Source: Deinococcus sp. (GTDB lineage Bacteria; Deinococcota; Deinococci; Deinococcales; Deinococcaceae). Taken from it: 5,796 nucleotides of DNA. The translations under genes and the position numbers were made by a program. Below, piece after piece: positions 1 through 5,762 of the stretch (its first letter is position 1; each line of letters begins with the position of its first letter). Where the stretch lies: contig NZ_JAGLBG010000114.1 in assembly GCF_018260405.1 (NCBI RefSeq), positions 1 through 5,796 of the forward strand. The letters run 5' to 3'. The notes under the pieces were generated by a model. The model searched no databases and had not been told where the DNA came from. It was given only the letters and a program-made list of their open reading frames with translations.

Positions 1-50
1 CACCCATCCGTGATACCTTTACTATGCTATTTACATATTTTTCGTAAAAA

Positions 51-69
51 GTCAGATTGCTATACTGAC
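51..69 (+). promoter_or_regulatory. Extended -10 promoter overlapped by an inverted repeat
   Basis: TGCTATACT at 58-66 is a full extended -10 element (TG, one base, TATACT). No good -35 hexamer is present 16-18 bases upstream, which is common for extended -10 promoters. The arms GTCAG (51-55) and CTGAC (65-69) form a 5-bp inverted repeat around the box and could be an operator or chance. Transcription would start near 73 and give the epimerase gene a leader of about 50 bases. The promoter call is an inference from sequence alone. Confidence 0.45.
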
Positions 70-107
70 AGGCTCTAAGACAGTCGCCAGCTTTTTTTTG
101 TGGCCGC

Positions 108-122
108 TGGTACTATCGGAGC
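108..122 (+). promoter_or_regulatory. Extended -10 for leaderless start of the epimerase gene
   Basis: TGGTACTAT at 108-116 is an extended -10 (TG, one base, TACTAT) ending 6 bases before the ATG at 123. Transcription would begin at or next to the start codon and give a leaderless mRNA. A -10 box (TANNNT) about 7 bases before the start is known to be common in Deinococcus. The only Shine-Dalgarno-like string, GGAG at 118-121, is one base from the ATG and too close to work, which supports a leaderless start. There is no clear -35; a run of eight T lies at 92-99. Confidence 0.5.
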
Positions 123-1268
123 ATGACTGACCGCAAGATCGTCCTGGCCTTCGGCACCCGCCCCGAGGCGACCAAGATGGCCCCCGTCTACAGTGCGCTC
201 CAACGCTTTCCCGGCCTGACCCCGCTGATCCTTTCGACCGGGCAGCAGCGCCAGATGCTCGACGCCGCGCTGAAGGTCTTTGGTCTGACGCCCGATGAAG
301 ACCTCGACGTGATGACCGAGCGTCAGACGCTCGCTGACCTCACGGGCCGCATCGTGCCGCGCAGTGGCCGACTGCTGAGTGAAATGGGGGCCGACATGGT
401 GCTGGTTCACGGCGATACCTCGACCTCATTTTGCGTGGCGCTCTCGGCCTTTTATGAGGGCATTCCGGTGGGTCACGTCGAGGCGGGGCTGCGTTCGGGC
501 AACCTGCGTGAGCCGTTTCCGGAAGAAGCCAACCGCCGCCTAACCGGGGTGCTGTCGGCGCTGGACTTTGCCCCGACTCCGGGCAGCAAGGCCAACCTGC
601 TGCGCGAGGGCAAGTCGGAGGCGGGCATTGTGGTAACCGGACAGACAGCAGTAGACGCCGTGCGCGACGTGGCGGGCCGCGTGCCGCTGCGCCCGGAGTG
701 GCAAGAGCGCCTGGACGCCGGGCAACAACTGGTCACGGTGACCATGCACCGCCGCGAGAACCAGCCGATGATGCGCGAGATGGCGCGGGCGCTGGGCCGC
801 GTGGCCGCCAGATTCCCTGAGCTGCATTTTATCTACCCGGTGCATCTGTCGCCCGCCGTGCAGGAAGCGGTTCGCCCCGCGCTGGGTAAGGTGGCTAATT
901 TCGAGCTGACCGAGCCGCTGGACTACAGCGAGATGGCGCCGTTGATGGCGGCCTCCAAGCTGCTTGCCACCGATTCGGGTGGCCTTCAGGAGGAGGGGGC
1001 GGCGCTTGGCGTGCCGGTGGCCGTGCTGCGGAACGTGACCGAGCGCCCGGAAGGGGTCGAGGCCGGGGTGCTGAAACTGGTGGGCAACGACCCCGCGCAG
1101 CTGGAACAGGTATTGACCAACTTGCTGGGTAACGAGGGCGAGCTGACTGGGATGCGCTCTGCTCAAAATCCGTATGGCGACGGCAAAGCCGCCGACCGGA
1201 TCGCCCAGGCGGTCGCGTGGCACTTCGGTCTGGCCGGGCGCCCCGCAGACTGGTCGCCCACTTCCTGA
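123..1268 (+). CDS. wecB: UDP-N-acetylglucosamine 2-epimerase, non-hydrolysing
   Basis: This enzyme interconverts UDP-GlcNAc and UDP-ManNAc in the cytoplasm, supplying ManNAc units for surface polysaccharide. The 381-residue length is normal for the family. The N-terminal FGTRPEATKMAP (10-21) carries the expected lysine, K18. HGDTSTS (97-103) carries D98, GHVEAGLR (118-125) carries E120, PFPEE (131-135) supplies the next acidic residue, and TMHRREN (208-214) carries H209; these correspond to the catalytic Lys, Asp, Glu, Glu and His known in the E. coli enzyme. TDSGGLQEE (283-291) and RNVTERPEG (303-311) form the C-terminal nucleotide-binding site. The ATG at 123 fits the family start (short tail, then KIVLAFGTRPE). 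Position 148 is Asp in DFAPT, where His is usual; this is probably lineage variation. The gene is intact and likely cotranscribed with the lipid kinase 39 bases downstream. The symbol mnaA would serve equally well. Confidence 0.95.
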   Translation: MTDRKIVLAFGTRPEATKMAPVYSALQRFPGLTPLILSTGQQRQMLDAALKVFGLTPDEDLDVMTERQTLADLTGRIVPRSGRLLSEMGADMVLVHGDTSTSFCVALSAFYEGIPVGHVEAGLRSGNLREPFPEEANRRLTGVLSALDFAPTPGSKANLLREGKSEAGIVVTGQTAVDAVRDVAGRVPLRPEWQERLDAGQQLVTVTMHRRENQPMMREMARALGRVAARFPELHFIYPVHLSPAVQEAVRPALGKVANFELTEPLDYSEMAPLMAASKLLATDSGGLQEEGAALGVPVAVLRNVTERPEGVEAGVLKLVGNDPAQLEQVLTNLLGNEGELTGMRSAQNPYGDGKAADRIAQAVAWHFGLAGRPADWSPTS

Positions 1269-1298
1269 ACTGTTGTTCGGGCGCTCTTGCCCTATGCT

Positions 1299-1302
1299 GG
1301 AG
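1299..1302 (+). promoter_or_regulatory. Ribosome binding site fixing the lipid kinase GTG start
   Basis: GGAG lies 5 bases before GTG 1308 and decides that start over the in-frame TTG at 1287, which has no ribosome binding site and would add seven residues unlike the family N-terminus. The inverted pair AACTGTT (1268-1274) and AACAGTT (1311-1317) flanks this short spacer; its meaning is unknown. Confidence 0.6.
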
Positions 1303-1307
1303 CGAAC

Positions 1308-2291
1308 GTGAACAGTTGTTTTCCCTTTGCGGTCGTCCTTAATACTGCTGCTGGACGGGGCCTTGCCCAGCGGCAGTGGCCGCGCCTGGCCGCCGAGTTG
1401 CAGGCACGCGGCTTACCCTATGAACTGCTAAACGCCTCCAGCGCCCAGCAAGCTCTGGCCCAGGTTCAGGCCCTGGCGCCCGGCAGACCCGTGTTGGTCG
1501 GCGGCGGCGATGGCACGGTGGCTGCCATTTTGCCCGCGCTGATCGCGGGGCACCACCCGCTGGCGGTGGTTCCGCTGGGCAGCGGCAACGACTTCGCCGG
1601 AATGCTGGGCCTGAAGCCTGGAGACTTTACCCAGGCGCTCGACCGGCTGCGCTTTCAGCCACGGCAAGTAGACGCGCTGGAGGTTCAGGTTGTGCCAGGT
1701 GAACACGCTGAGCAGGGTGGACACGTTGGGCAGGGTGGACACGTTGGGCAGGGTGGACACGTTGGGCAGGGCGAGCAGGCCGGGTCACAAAAAGTTCTGC
1801 TTAACGGCCTGGGCATGGGCTTCGATGCCCAGTTGACCAACACGATGCAGTATGCGCCCGGATTTCTTACGGGCTTCTGGCACTACACCTGGGGCGCGGC
1901 GGCTTCTGTGCGGCATCTGGAACTGGTTCAGGTCGAAGTGGAGGTCGACGGGCAGCGGCTTTATCACGGCCCCAGCGCCATTGCCGCCGTCATGAACGGC
2001 ACGCGCTACGGCAGCGGCTTTCTGATCAGCCCCCGGTCGGATGCCCAGGACGGTCTGCTGAATGTGGTCTGGAGTCTGGCGGTCAACCGGCCCCAGCTGA
2101 TCGGTCTAATGGCCCGCGTGTTGCCGGGGCGTCACCTGGGCCACCCGCTGGTGCGCCACGCCAGGGGCCGCGAGGTTCGGCTGCGCTGGTCCAGCCCAGT
2201 GTTTACTCACCTCGACGGCGACGTGTGTGGCCGGGCCAGCGTGGTGGTGGCGCGGGTGCTGCCGGGGGCGGTCTGCCTGCTCAACGGATAA
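1308..2291 (+). CDS. Diacylglycerol/lipid kinase (DAGK catalytic family, YegS/DgkB-like)
   Basis: Soluble kinases of this family phosphorylate diacylglycerol or related lipids at the inner face of the membrane, using ATP. With the GTG start the protein has 327 residues. The N-terminal strand VVLNTAAGRG (9-18) matches the NP-x-AG region. GGDGT (66-70) is the nucleotide-binding signature, and PLGSGNDFA (89-97) is the second conserved block (Ser where Thr is common). NGLGMGFDA (166-174) opens the second domain. NGTRYGSGFLISP (230-242) is followed by D248-G249-L250, the position of the proposed catalytic Asp in DgkB, and HLDGD (301-305) replaces the usual DGE. The family is normally about 290-300 residues; the excess is a Gly/His/Gln-rich loop (131-160) built from an 18-bp repeat and placed between the two domains. 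The key residues are intact, so I expect activity. The exact lipid substrate cannot be told from sequence. Confidence 0.88.
   Translation: MNSCFPFAVVLNTAAGRGLAQRQWPRLAAELQARGLPYELLNASSAQQALAQVQALAPGRPVLVGGGDGTVAAILPALIAGHHPLAVVPLGSGNDFAGMLGLKPGDFTQALDRLRFQPRQVDALEVQVVPGEHAEQGGHVGQGGHVGQGGHVGQGEQAGSQKVLLNGLGMGFDAQLTNTMQYAPGFLTGFWHYTWGAAASVRHLELVQVEVEVDGQRLYHGPSAIAAVMNGTRYGSGFLISPRSDAQDGLLNVVWSLAVNRPQLIGLMARVLPGRHLGHPLVRHARGREVRLRWSSPVFTHLDGDVCGRASVVVARVLPGAVCLLNG
1698..1769 (+). repeat. 18-bp in-frame tandem repeat, four copies, in the lipid kinase
   Basis: Three identical 18-bp units occupy 1716-1733, 1734-1751 and 1752-1769, preceded by a copy with three mismatches at 1698-1715 and followed by a decayed unit. 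The unit equals six codons, so copy-number change keeps the frame. The perfect copies encode G-G-H-V-G-Q, the first copy G-E-H-A-E-Q. The array sits in the loop joining the two kinase domains, between the VDALEVQVVP strand and KVLLNGLG. Identity among the three copies points to recent slippage or unequal recombination. Confidence 0.95.
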
Positions 2292-2305
2292 CCGGGACTG
2301 GGCGT

Positions 2306-2327
2306 CCTTCTCCGAGAGTCGGAAAGG
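2306..2327 (+). terminator. Weak hairpin after the lipid kinase
   Basis: CCTT-C-TCCGA pairs with TCGGAAAGG around a GAG loop, a 9-bp stem with one bulged C, beginning 15 bases after the kinase stop. It lacks a proper T-tract (GTGTTTGCTT follows), so it may be a weak terminator or an mRNA 3'-end structure. Confidence 0.35.
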
Positions 2328-2437
2328 CTCGGTGTTTGCTTCCTACTTGTACAACGCGTCTTTAAGGCGATTCTAGCGGCGCTGGCCCCAGTCGCGCCAA
2401 TGGGCAGGCGTGCGCTCAGTCTAAAGGCAAGTAAACC
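2328..2437. other. Non-coding spacer between convergent genes
   Basis: This is the part of the 2292-2598 spacer outside the three hairpins. It contains the 8-bp palindrome TTGTACAA (2347-2354). With GATTCT at 2369-2374, 16 bases further on, this could make a poor plus-strand promoter. No protein with family resemblance is readable; open frames here run into the antisense of the TPR gene and look spurious. Confidence 0.4.
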
Positions 2438-2466
2438 AAAAAAGCCCCTGCCGGAAGGGGGCAGGG
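2438..2466 (-). terminator. Intrinsic terminator, minus strand
   Basis: Read on the minus strand, CCCTGCC (2466-2460) pairs with GGCAGGG (2452-2446) across a 7-base loop and is followed by GC and six T (2443-2438). A GC-rich 7-bp stem plus a T-run is a classic Rho-independent terminator. It would be a second stop for transcripts of the TPR-like gene, about 130 bases past its stop codon. Confidence 0.7.
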
Positions 2467-2522
2467 ACTCGGGCGAAAAAGGTTCAGGAGAACTGCTCTT
2501 TCTTGTTCACTCGTTCCACTCG

Positions 2523-2557
2523 GCAAAAAGATGGTGCTCTTTTGACCATCTTTTTGC
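2523..2557. terminator. Perfect 13-bp hairpin, likely two-way terminator
   Basis: GCAAAAAGATGGT (2523-2535) and ACCATCTTTTTGC (2545-2557) are exact reverse complements around a 9-base loop. On either strand the core GATGGT/ACCATC is preceded by five A and followed by five T, the layout of a bidirectional intrinsic terminator. It lies 41 bases past the stop of the minus-strand TPR-like gene and about 230 bases past the plus-strand kinase, so it can insulate the two converging transcripts. Confidence 0.75.
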
Positions 2558-2598
2558 AAAATGTTCTAGGACTCCGGTTGAACAGAAGGCAGTCCGTC

Positions 2599-3303
2599 TT
2601 ACTTCAGCTTGGCGAGCATGGCCTGAGCCACGGCCTGATCGTGCTTGGCCCAGTAGGTTTCGGCAGGCAGAGCGATGGCTTTTTGCAGCTGGCTACGGGC
2701 CTCGGTTTTATTGCCCTGCACAAGTAGCGCGTTAGCGTATTCGAGGTGGTGCCTGTTCACGTTGGGTTCGAGCTTGAACGCCTTCTCGAAGTTGGAGGCC
2801 ACGTTCGCCTTGTTCGCTCCGGTTTGCTGGGCGGCGATTGAACCCTTAAGGCCCCCGGTGTCCAGGCTGGCATTCCACAGCCCCAGGCCGACATAAGCGC
2901 CTGCCAGGTTGGGGTCGAGCGAGACGGCCTTATCCAGATTGACCTTCATGTCCTTCGCCATGCCGAGGCTCTGGAACACCCCGGCGTACTGCGCCAGGCG
3001 GCCCTGGGCGCGGGCCAGCTCGAAATAGGCGTCGGCATTGTTGGGGTCCAGGCTGATCGCTTTTTTGGCGTAGTCCTGCGCCTTGTTGAACAGTGGCTTA
3101 CGGGCGTCCAGCGCGGTGACGCTGGCTCCCATGGTGTTGGCCTGGGCGGCCAGGGCGTACCCGGCACTGGTGTTCAGGGCTGCGCCAGCCGCAGCGGCTT
3201 CTTGCCAGCGTCCCTGGTCCAGCAGGCTCTGGGCGGCCTGCTGCGACTGGGCAAAGGCGGCGGTCGTCAAAGCCAGGGTCAAGGTCATCATCATTTTGCG
3301 CAT
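2599..3303 (-). CDS. Secreted TPR-like repeat protein
   Basis: This is a predicted exported protein of 234 residues. Residues 1-18 form a Sec signal peptide: basic RK at 2-3, a hydrophobic stretch, and a likely cleavage after AFA (16-18). There is no lipobox cysteine. The mature part is alanine-rich helical repeat sequence. TPR-like blocks end in DPNNADAYFELA (86-97), DPNLAGAYVGLG (130-141) and EPNVNRHHLEYANALL (179-194), each preceded by an AxxLD/AFKLE-type helix, and a last helix pair fills 199-234. TPR domains bind proteins or peptides; no catalytic domain is present, so the partner is unknown. The ATG at 3303 was chosen over one eight codons upstream because a strong ribosome binding site precedes it and the signal peptide starts directly there. 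The gene stands alone, with its own promoter and terminators. Confidence 0.85.
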   Translation of the reverse strand: MRKMMMTLTLALTTAAFAQSQQAAQSLLDQGRWQEAAAAGAALNTSAGYALAAQANTMGASVTALDARKPLFNKAQDYAKKAISLDPNNADAYFELARAQGRLAQYAGVFQSLGMAKDMKVNLDKAVSLDPNLAGAYVGLGLWNASLDTGGLKGSIAAQQTGANKANVASNFEKAFKLEPNVNRHHLEYANALLVQGNKTEARSQLQKAIALPAETYWAKHDQAVAQAMLAKLK

Positions 3304-3309
3304 AGGGTG

Positions 3310-3315
3310 TCCTCC
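3310..3315 (-). promoter_or_regulatory. Ribosome binding site deciding the TPR gene start
   Basis: GGAGGA on the minus strand lies 6 bases before ATG 3303. It falls inside the reading frame if the upstream ATG at 3327 were used, so it argues for 3303. Confidence 0.8.
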
Positions 3316-3321
3316 AGGACT

Positions 3322-3337
3322 GGTCATAGGTTTGACC
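3322..3337. promoter_or_regulatory. Inverted repeat GGTCA-N6-TGACC in the TPR gene leader
   Basis: Two perfect 5-bp arms, GGTCA (3322-3326) and TGACC (3333-3337), are spaced by six bases, downstream of the predicted transcription start and upstream of the ribosome binding site. The 16-bp dyad has the size of a site for a dimeric repressor, but it may be chance. Confidence 0.3.
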
Positions 3338-3366
3338 GTGTTGAATTTGAATTAAAATCTGAACCG

Positions 3367-3372
3367 AGTATA
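3367..3372 (-). promoter_or_regulatory. -10 box for the TPR-like gene
   Basis: TATACT on the minus strand would start transcription near 3360 and give a leader of about 57 bases. No convincing -35 is found 16-18 bases upstream. The rest of the 3304-3453 gap is AT-rich and holds other -10-like strings on the minus strand (TATAAA and CATAAT near 3430-3450), so the exact promoter is uncertain. I see no gene in this gap. Confidence 0.4.
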
Positions 3373-3453
3373 CACAGTCCGTCCAGAGATAGCTGAAGAA
3401 AGAGTCGGGTACGCTTTTCTGAGATAATTATGAACCAAGTTTAATTTATACCT

Positions 3454-4975
3454 TCACCTCTCAGAGTGCGGCGGTGTGACGCTCAGCGGAAAGACTCCGG
3501 TGAACAGGCGCGGCCACGCGAGGCGCGGTGTACCTAGCTGAAGCTGTAAGCCAGTCGGTGCAAAATGCCTTTGCCAGAGCTGCTCGGCGGCGACCACCAT
3601 CAGTTCACGCAGCCTGACTTCGGCGGGTTCGCGCTGCTCGCCCAGGTCAAAGGGGCTGGGGCGCTCCAGACTGGCGCGCACCTGGGGCCGGATCAATGTC
3701 TGGTACAGCGCGTCATCTACCATGCGTGAAAACACGGCCTCGGCCTGCTTAGCGTGTTCAGTGACCAGCCCCGCCAGTGCTCCGAACGCCACTGCCGACC
3801 CCAGGGTATTGCCCGCCGTATTCCAGGCGCTGTAGCCCGCCAGCCTGTGCAGGGGCACGCGCTCCAGCAGCTTCCACAACCGCTTTTCGGCCCCGTTGGG
3901 GTAGGCGATATCGGCCAGCGAGACGGCCCGGCCCACGTTCAGGTCGGCCAGCAGACCGTCCACGAAGGCGGGCAGGTGGCGGCCAGGGGTGTCCACGGTC
4001 GCCGAATCGGGCTGAACGTTGCCCTGATGTCGGCCCGGCGTATTGACGGCCAGTATAAAGTCGGCGTCCTGCACACTGTCGGCCAGCACACAGCCCGCCG
4101 CCCGCAAGTGCGCTTTGATCAGTTCCCCGGCGGGGCGGTCTTCGTAGATCAGGCCCGCCGCCGCCCCCAGCGTGCCGCTGTAACGCACCCAGGCGCGGGC
4201 CGGTGGCAGACCCTCGCGCAGCGCCCGCGTGACCAGGGCGCAGGGCACCTCGTCGGCTCCGGGGTAGCTGTCAAAGCTGGCCCAGACGCCCAGTTCGTCG
4301 GCGCGGGCTTCGAGTATCCGGCGGTCGTAGGCGGCCAGGCCATACTCGCTGGTGTCGTCCAGGGTCACGCACAGGTGGGTCAGTAGGCCGCCCTGCTCAT
4401 TGTGTGGGGCCAGCAGCCGCCAGATGCAGGGCGCGGCTGCGTTCGCGGGTGCCCAGCCAGTCGGCTAGAATGTCGGCGGGTAGAGCAGCGTGGGCCGCTT
4501 CGAGTGCCGGAAGTTCCGCCGCGCCGTAGCGGGCCTGTCGGTCGAACGCCGTACTGTAGGCCCGCAGCTCGCGGCCCCAGTCGCCGTAGTACGGTTTTTC
4601 CTCGTGTGGGTCGTTGTCATGGGCGACCCGCACGACCACCCCGAAGGCGTAGATTCGCAGGTCGGGACGCGCTTCTTTGATATCCCGCAGCACGTTCAGA
4701 CGTTCCAGGGCCGTCTCCAGCGAGTCTGGCACGCGCCGCGCCGGAATCATGCCGCCCAGGCACAGGGTTTCCAGGCAGACGATTAGGGCGTCGGCTGTGG
4801 CCGCCTCTTCGAGAAGCCAGCTTCTGAGCTGCGCGGTGTCGCCGGGAGTAAAAAAATGGGGCAGGGCTTCGGCGGGGGGGGTGGCGACCGTGGCCCCGGT
4901 CATTTTGGCCAGCTGCACGGGAAGGTCTAGCGTTGGGGGGCGGGTGTCGGGGGGAATAAGGAGGACGTGGCGCAC
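3454..4975 (-). pseudogene. DUF4127 family protein, broken by a single-base frameshift
   Basis: The first part reads from GTG 4975 for 192 codons to a stop at 4397-4399; the second part continues in another frame to 3454. Removing one of the two C at 4417/4418 joins them: ALHLA is then followed by LLAPHNEQGG and runs into VTLDDTSEYG, giving 506 residues, the usual DUF4127 size. Conserved blocks lie in order across both parts: LLIPPDTRPP (5-14), LGGMIPARR (73-81), TLDDTSEYG (204-212), YPGADEV (237-243) and NTAGNTLG (385-392). The family has no established function. The GTG start fits the family N-terminus (short tail, then VLLIPPDTRPP); an upstream in-frame GTG at 5074 would add 33 unlike residues. 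The gene lies downstream of an FAD oxidoreductase remnant, on the same strand. The lesion could be a real mutation or a sequencing error. The downstream half has no good start of its own. Confidence 0.85.
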
Positions 4976-4990
4976 AGGGGTATTTTGGCA
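4976..4990 (-). promoter_or_regulatory. Possible extended -10 for leaderless DUF4127 mRNA
   Basis: On the minus strand TGCCAAAAT (4990-4982) is a TG-extended -10 (CAAAAT, four of six consensus bases) ending 6 bases before GTG 4975, the same spacing as at the epimerase gene. There is no Shine-Dalgarno sequence before this GTG. The -35 (CTTTCA, 17 bases upstream) is weak. Confidence 0.35.
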
Positions 4991-5021
4991 GGCTGACGGG
5001 GCTTTGAAAGGCTGGGCAAAG

Positions 5022-5126
5022 TCATAGGGATTCCGACGCACTTCTCTGGGAGCAGCAAAATGCACCGCCGCCACGCCACCGATGCCAAACGCGTCGCACG
5101 CGGGTACGGACGATCTGCGGCGTCAT
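5022..5126 (-). CDS. Doubtful 34-codon ORF overlapping the oxidoreductase stop
   Basis: ATG 5126 overlaps the TGA of the oxidoreductase remnant as ATGA and has GGGAGG (5138-5133) six bases upstream, good signals for coupled translation. The product starts MTPQIVRT and then becomes Arg/Trp/Cys-rich with no family resemblance. In the +1 frame of the same DNA the text is more protein-like (ACDAFGIGGVAAVHFAA, about 5101-5051) and stays open into the DUF4127 gene. It may be the start of a decayed small gene, or nothing: the GGAGG also arises from ordinary Gly codons of the upstream gene. Confidence 0.2.
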   Translation of the reverse strand: MTPQIVRTRVRRVWHRWRGGGAFCCSQRSASESL

Positions 5127-5728
5127 AGGCGGCCTCCCAGGCGGCGCATTTCGGTCTGCAACTCGCTGACGTCTATGGCCCGCACGTCTCCGCCATACCG
5201 CGCCGCAGCCCAGGCCGCCGCAATCCCCGCCGCCTCGCCCATCGTGTGGCAGTTTTGCTGCACGCGGACGCTCGACTGCGCCTCGAAGGTGCTGCTGGCC
5301 GCCCGCCCCGGCACCAGCAGATTGCTCACGCCCTGGGGCACGATGCAGCGGTAAGGCAGGTCGTGCCAGGCGTCTTTGGCAAAGTATGGGGCCTCGCCGC
5401 CCGTCTCGTGGAGCAGTTTTGCGCCGCCCTTGACACTGTGAATATCCACCGGGTAGTGGTTGCGGCAAATGCTGTCTGGAAATTTGGCCGCGCTCAGAAT
5501 GTCCTCTGCGCTCAGGGTGTAGTCCCCGACGATACGGCGCGACTCGCGGACGCCCACCATCGGGGCGACCACGCCGATAAAAGCGTTCTCGCAGCCGGGC
5601 AAAAACTGGCGGCAAAAGCGGGTCAGGCGCTCGATGCCCGCGCGTCCGTCGGTCTGCGCCGCCGACAGCTGCCACGGGTCGGTGCCGTCGTGCAGCTCGG
5701 CCCGAATGCGCGGGCAGTTGGTAACTGC
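5123..5728 (-). pseudogene. FAD-dependent oxidoreductase (PF12831-like), C-terminal remnant
   Basis: This frame encodes 201 residues of the C-terminal half of an FAD-dependent oxidoreductase. Recognisable parts are NCPRIRAELHDGTDPW (4-19), an helical stretch ending FLPGCENAFI, then VGVRESRRIVGDYTLSAEDI, and the closing block VPGRAASSTFEAQ plus NCHTMGEAAGIAAAWAA, which in this family contributes to the flavin site. The N-terminal Rossmann fold with its GxGxxG motif is missing: upstream the frame meets TGA at 5729-5731 and the following 65 bases show no continuation in any frame. The family is usually above 400 residues, so more than half is absent from this window. An insertion, deletion or frameshift near 5720-5731 are all possible. 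A TTG at 5602 is open but lies inside the domain and is not a credible start. The stop overlaps ATG 5126. The remnant precedes DUF4127 by 147 bases on the same strand. Confidence 0.75.
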
Positions 5729-5735
5729 TCAGCAG
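5725..5735. repeat. Small dyad CTGCT-C-AGCAG at the gene break
   Basis: Perfect 5-bp arms around one base, exactly where the oxidoreductase frame stops. It may mark a breakpoint or recognition site, or be chance. Confidence 0.3.
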
Positions 5736-5762
5736 GGGGACTTGCGAAGCGGAAAGGGGTAG

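Noticed and set aside
73..99. T-run at 92-99 as a terminator of an upstream gene
   Set aside because: No stem longer than 3-5 bp precedes it.
540..1223. Minus-strand 227-codon open frame over the epimerase gene
   Set aside because: It is antisense to conserved catalytic blocks of the epimerase, with His/Gln/Arg-rich text typical of a shadow frame.
1287..1307. TTG 1287 as start of the lipid kinase
   Set aside because: No ribosome binding site, whereas GTG 1308 has GGAG at 5 bases and fits the family start.
1266..1320. Near-repeat TGAAC(T/A)GTTGTT at 1266 and 1309
   Set aside because: Eleven of twelve bases match, but one copy is the end of one gene and the other the start of the next; probably chance.
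1698..1769. Tandem repeats as a CRISPR array
   Set aside because: The units abut without spacers and are in frame within a kinase gene.
2400..2735. Plus-strand 111-codon open frame
   Set aside because: It spans two terminator hairpins, has no ribosome binding site and runs antisense into the TPR gene; composition is not protein-like.
3304..3327. Upstream ATG 3327 for the TPR protein
   Set aside because: It would place the strong GGAGGA inside the gene and add eight residues before the signal peptide.
3754..4386. Plus-strand 210-codon open frame over DUF4127
   Set aside because: It is the antisense of clearly conserved DUF4127 coding sequence, a common side effect of GC-rich codons.
4397..4425. 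Programmed frameshift in the DUF4127 gene
   Set aside because: No slippery sequence, no stimulatory hairpin that I can see, and no reason for one in this family.
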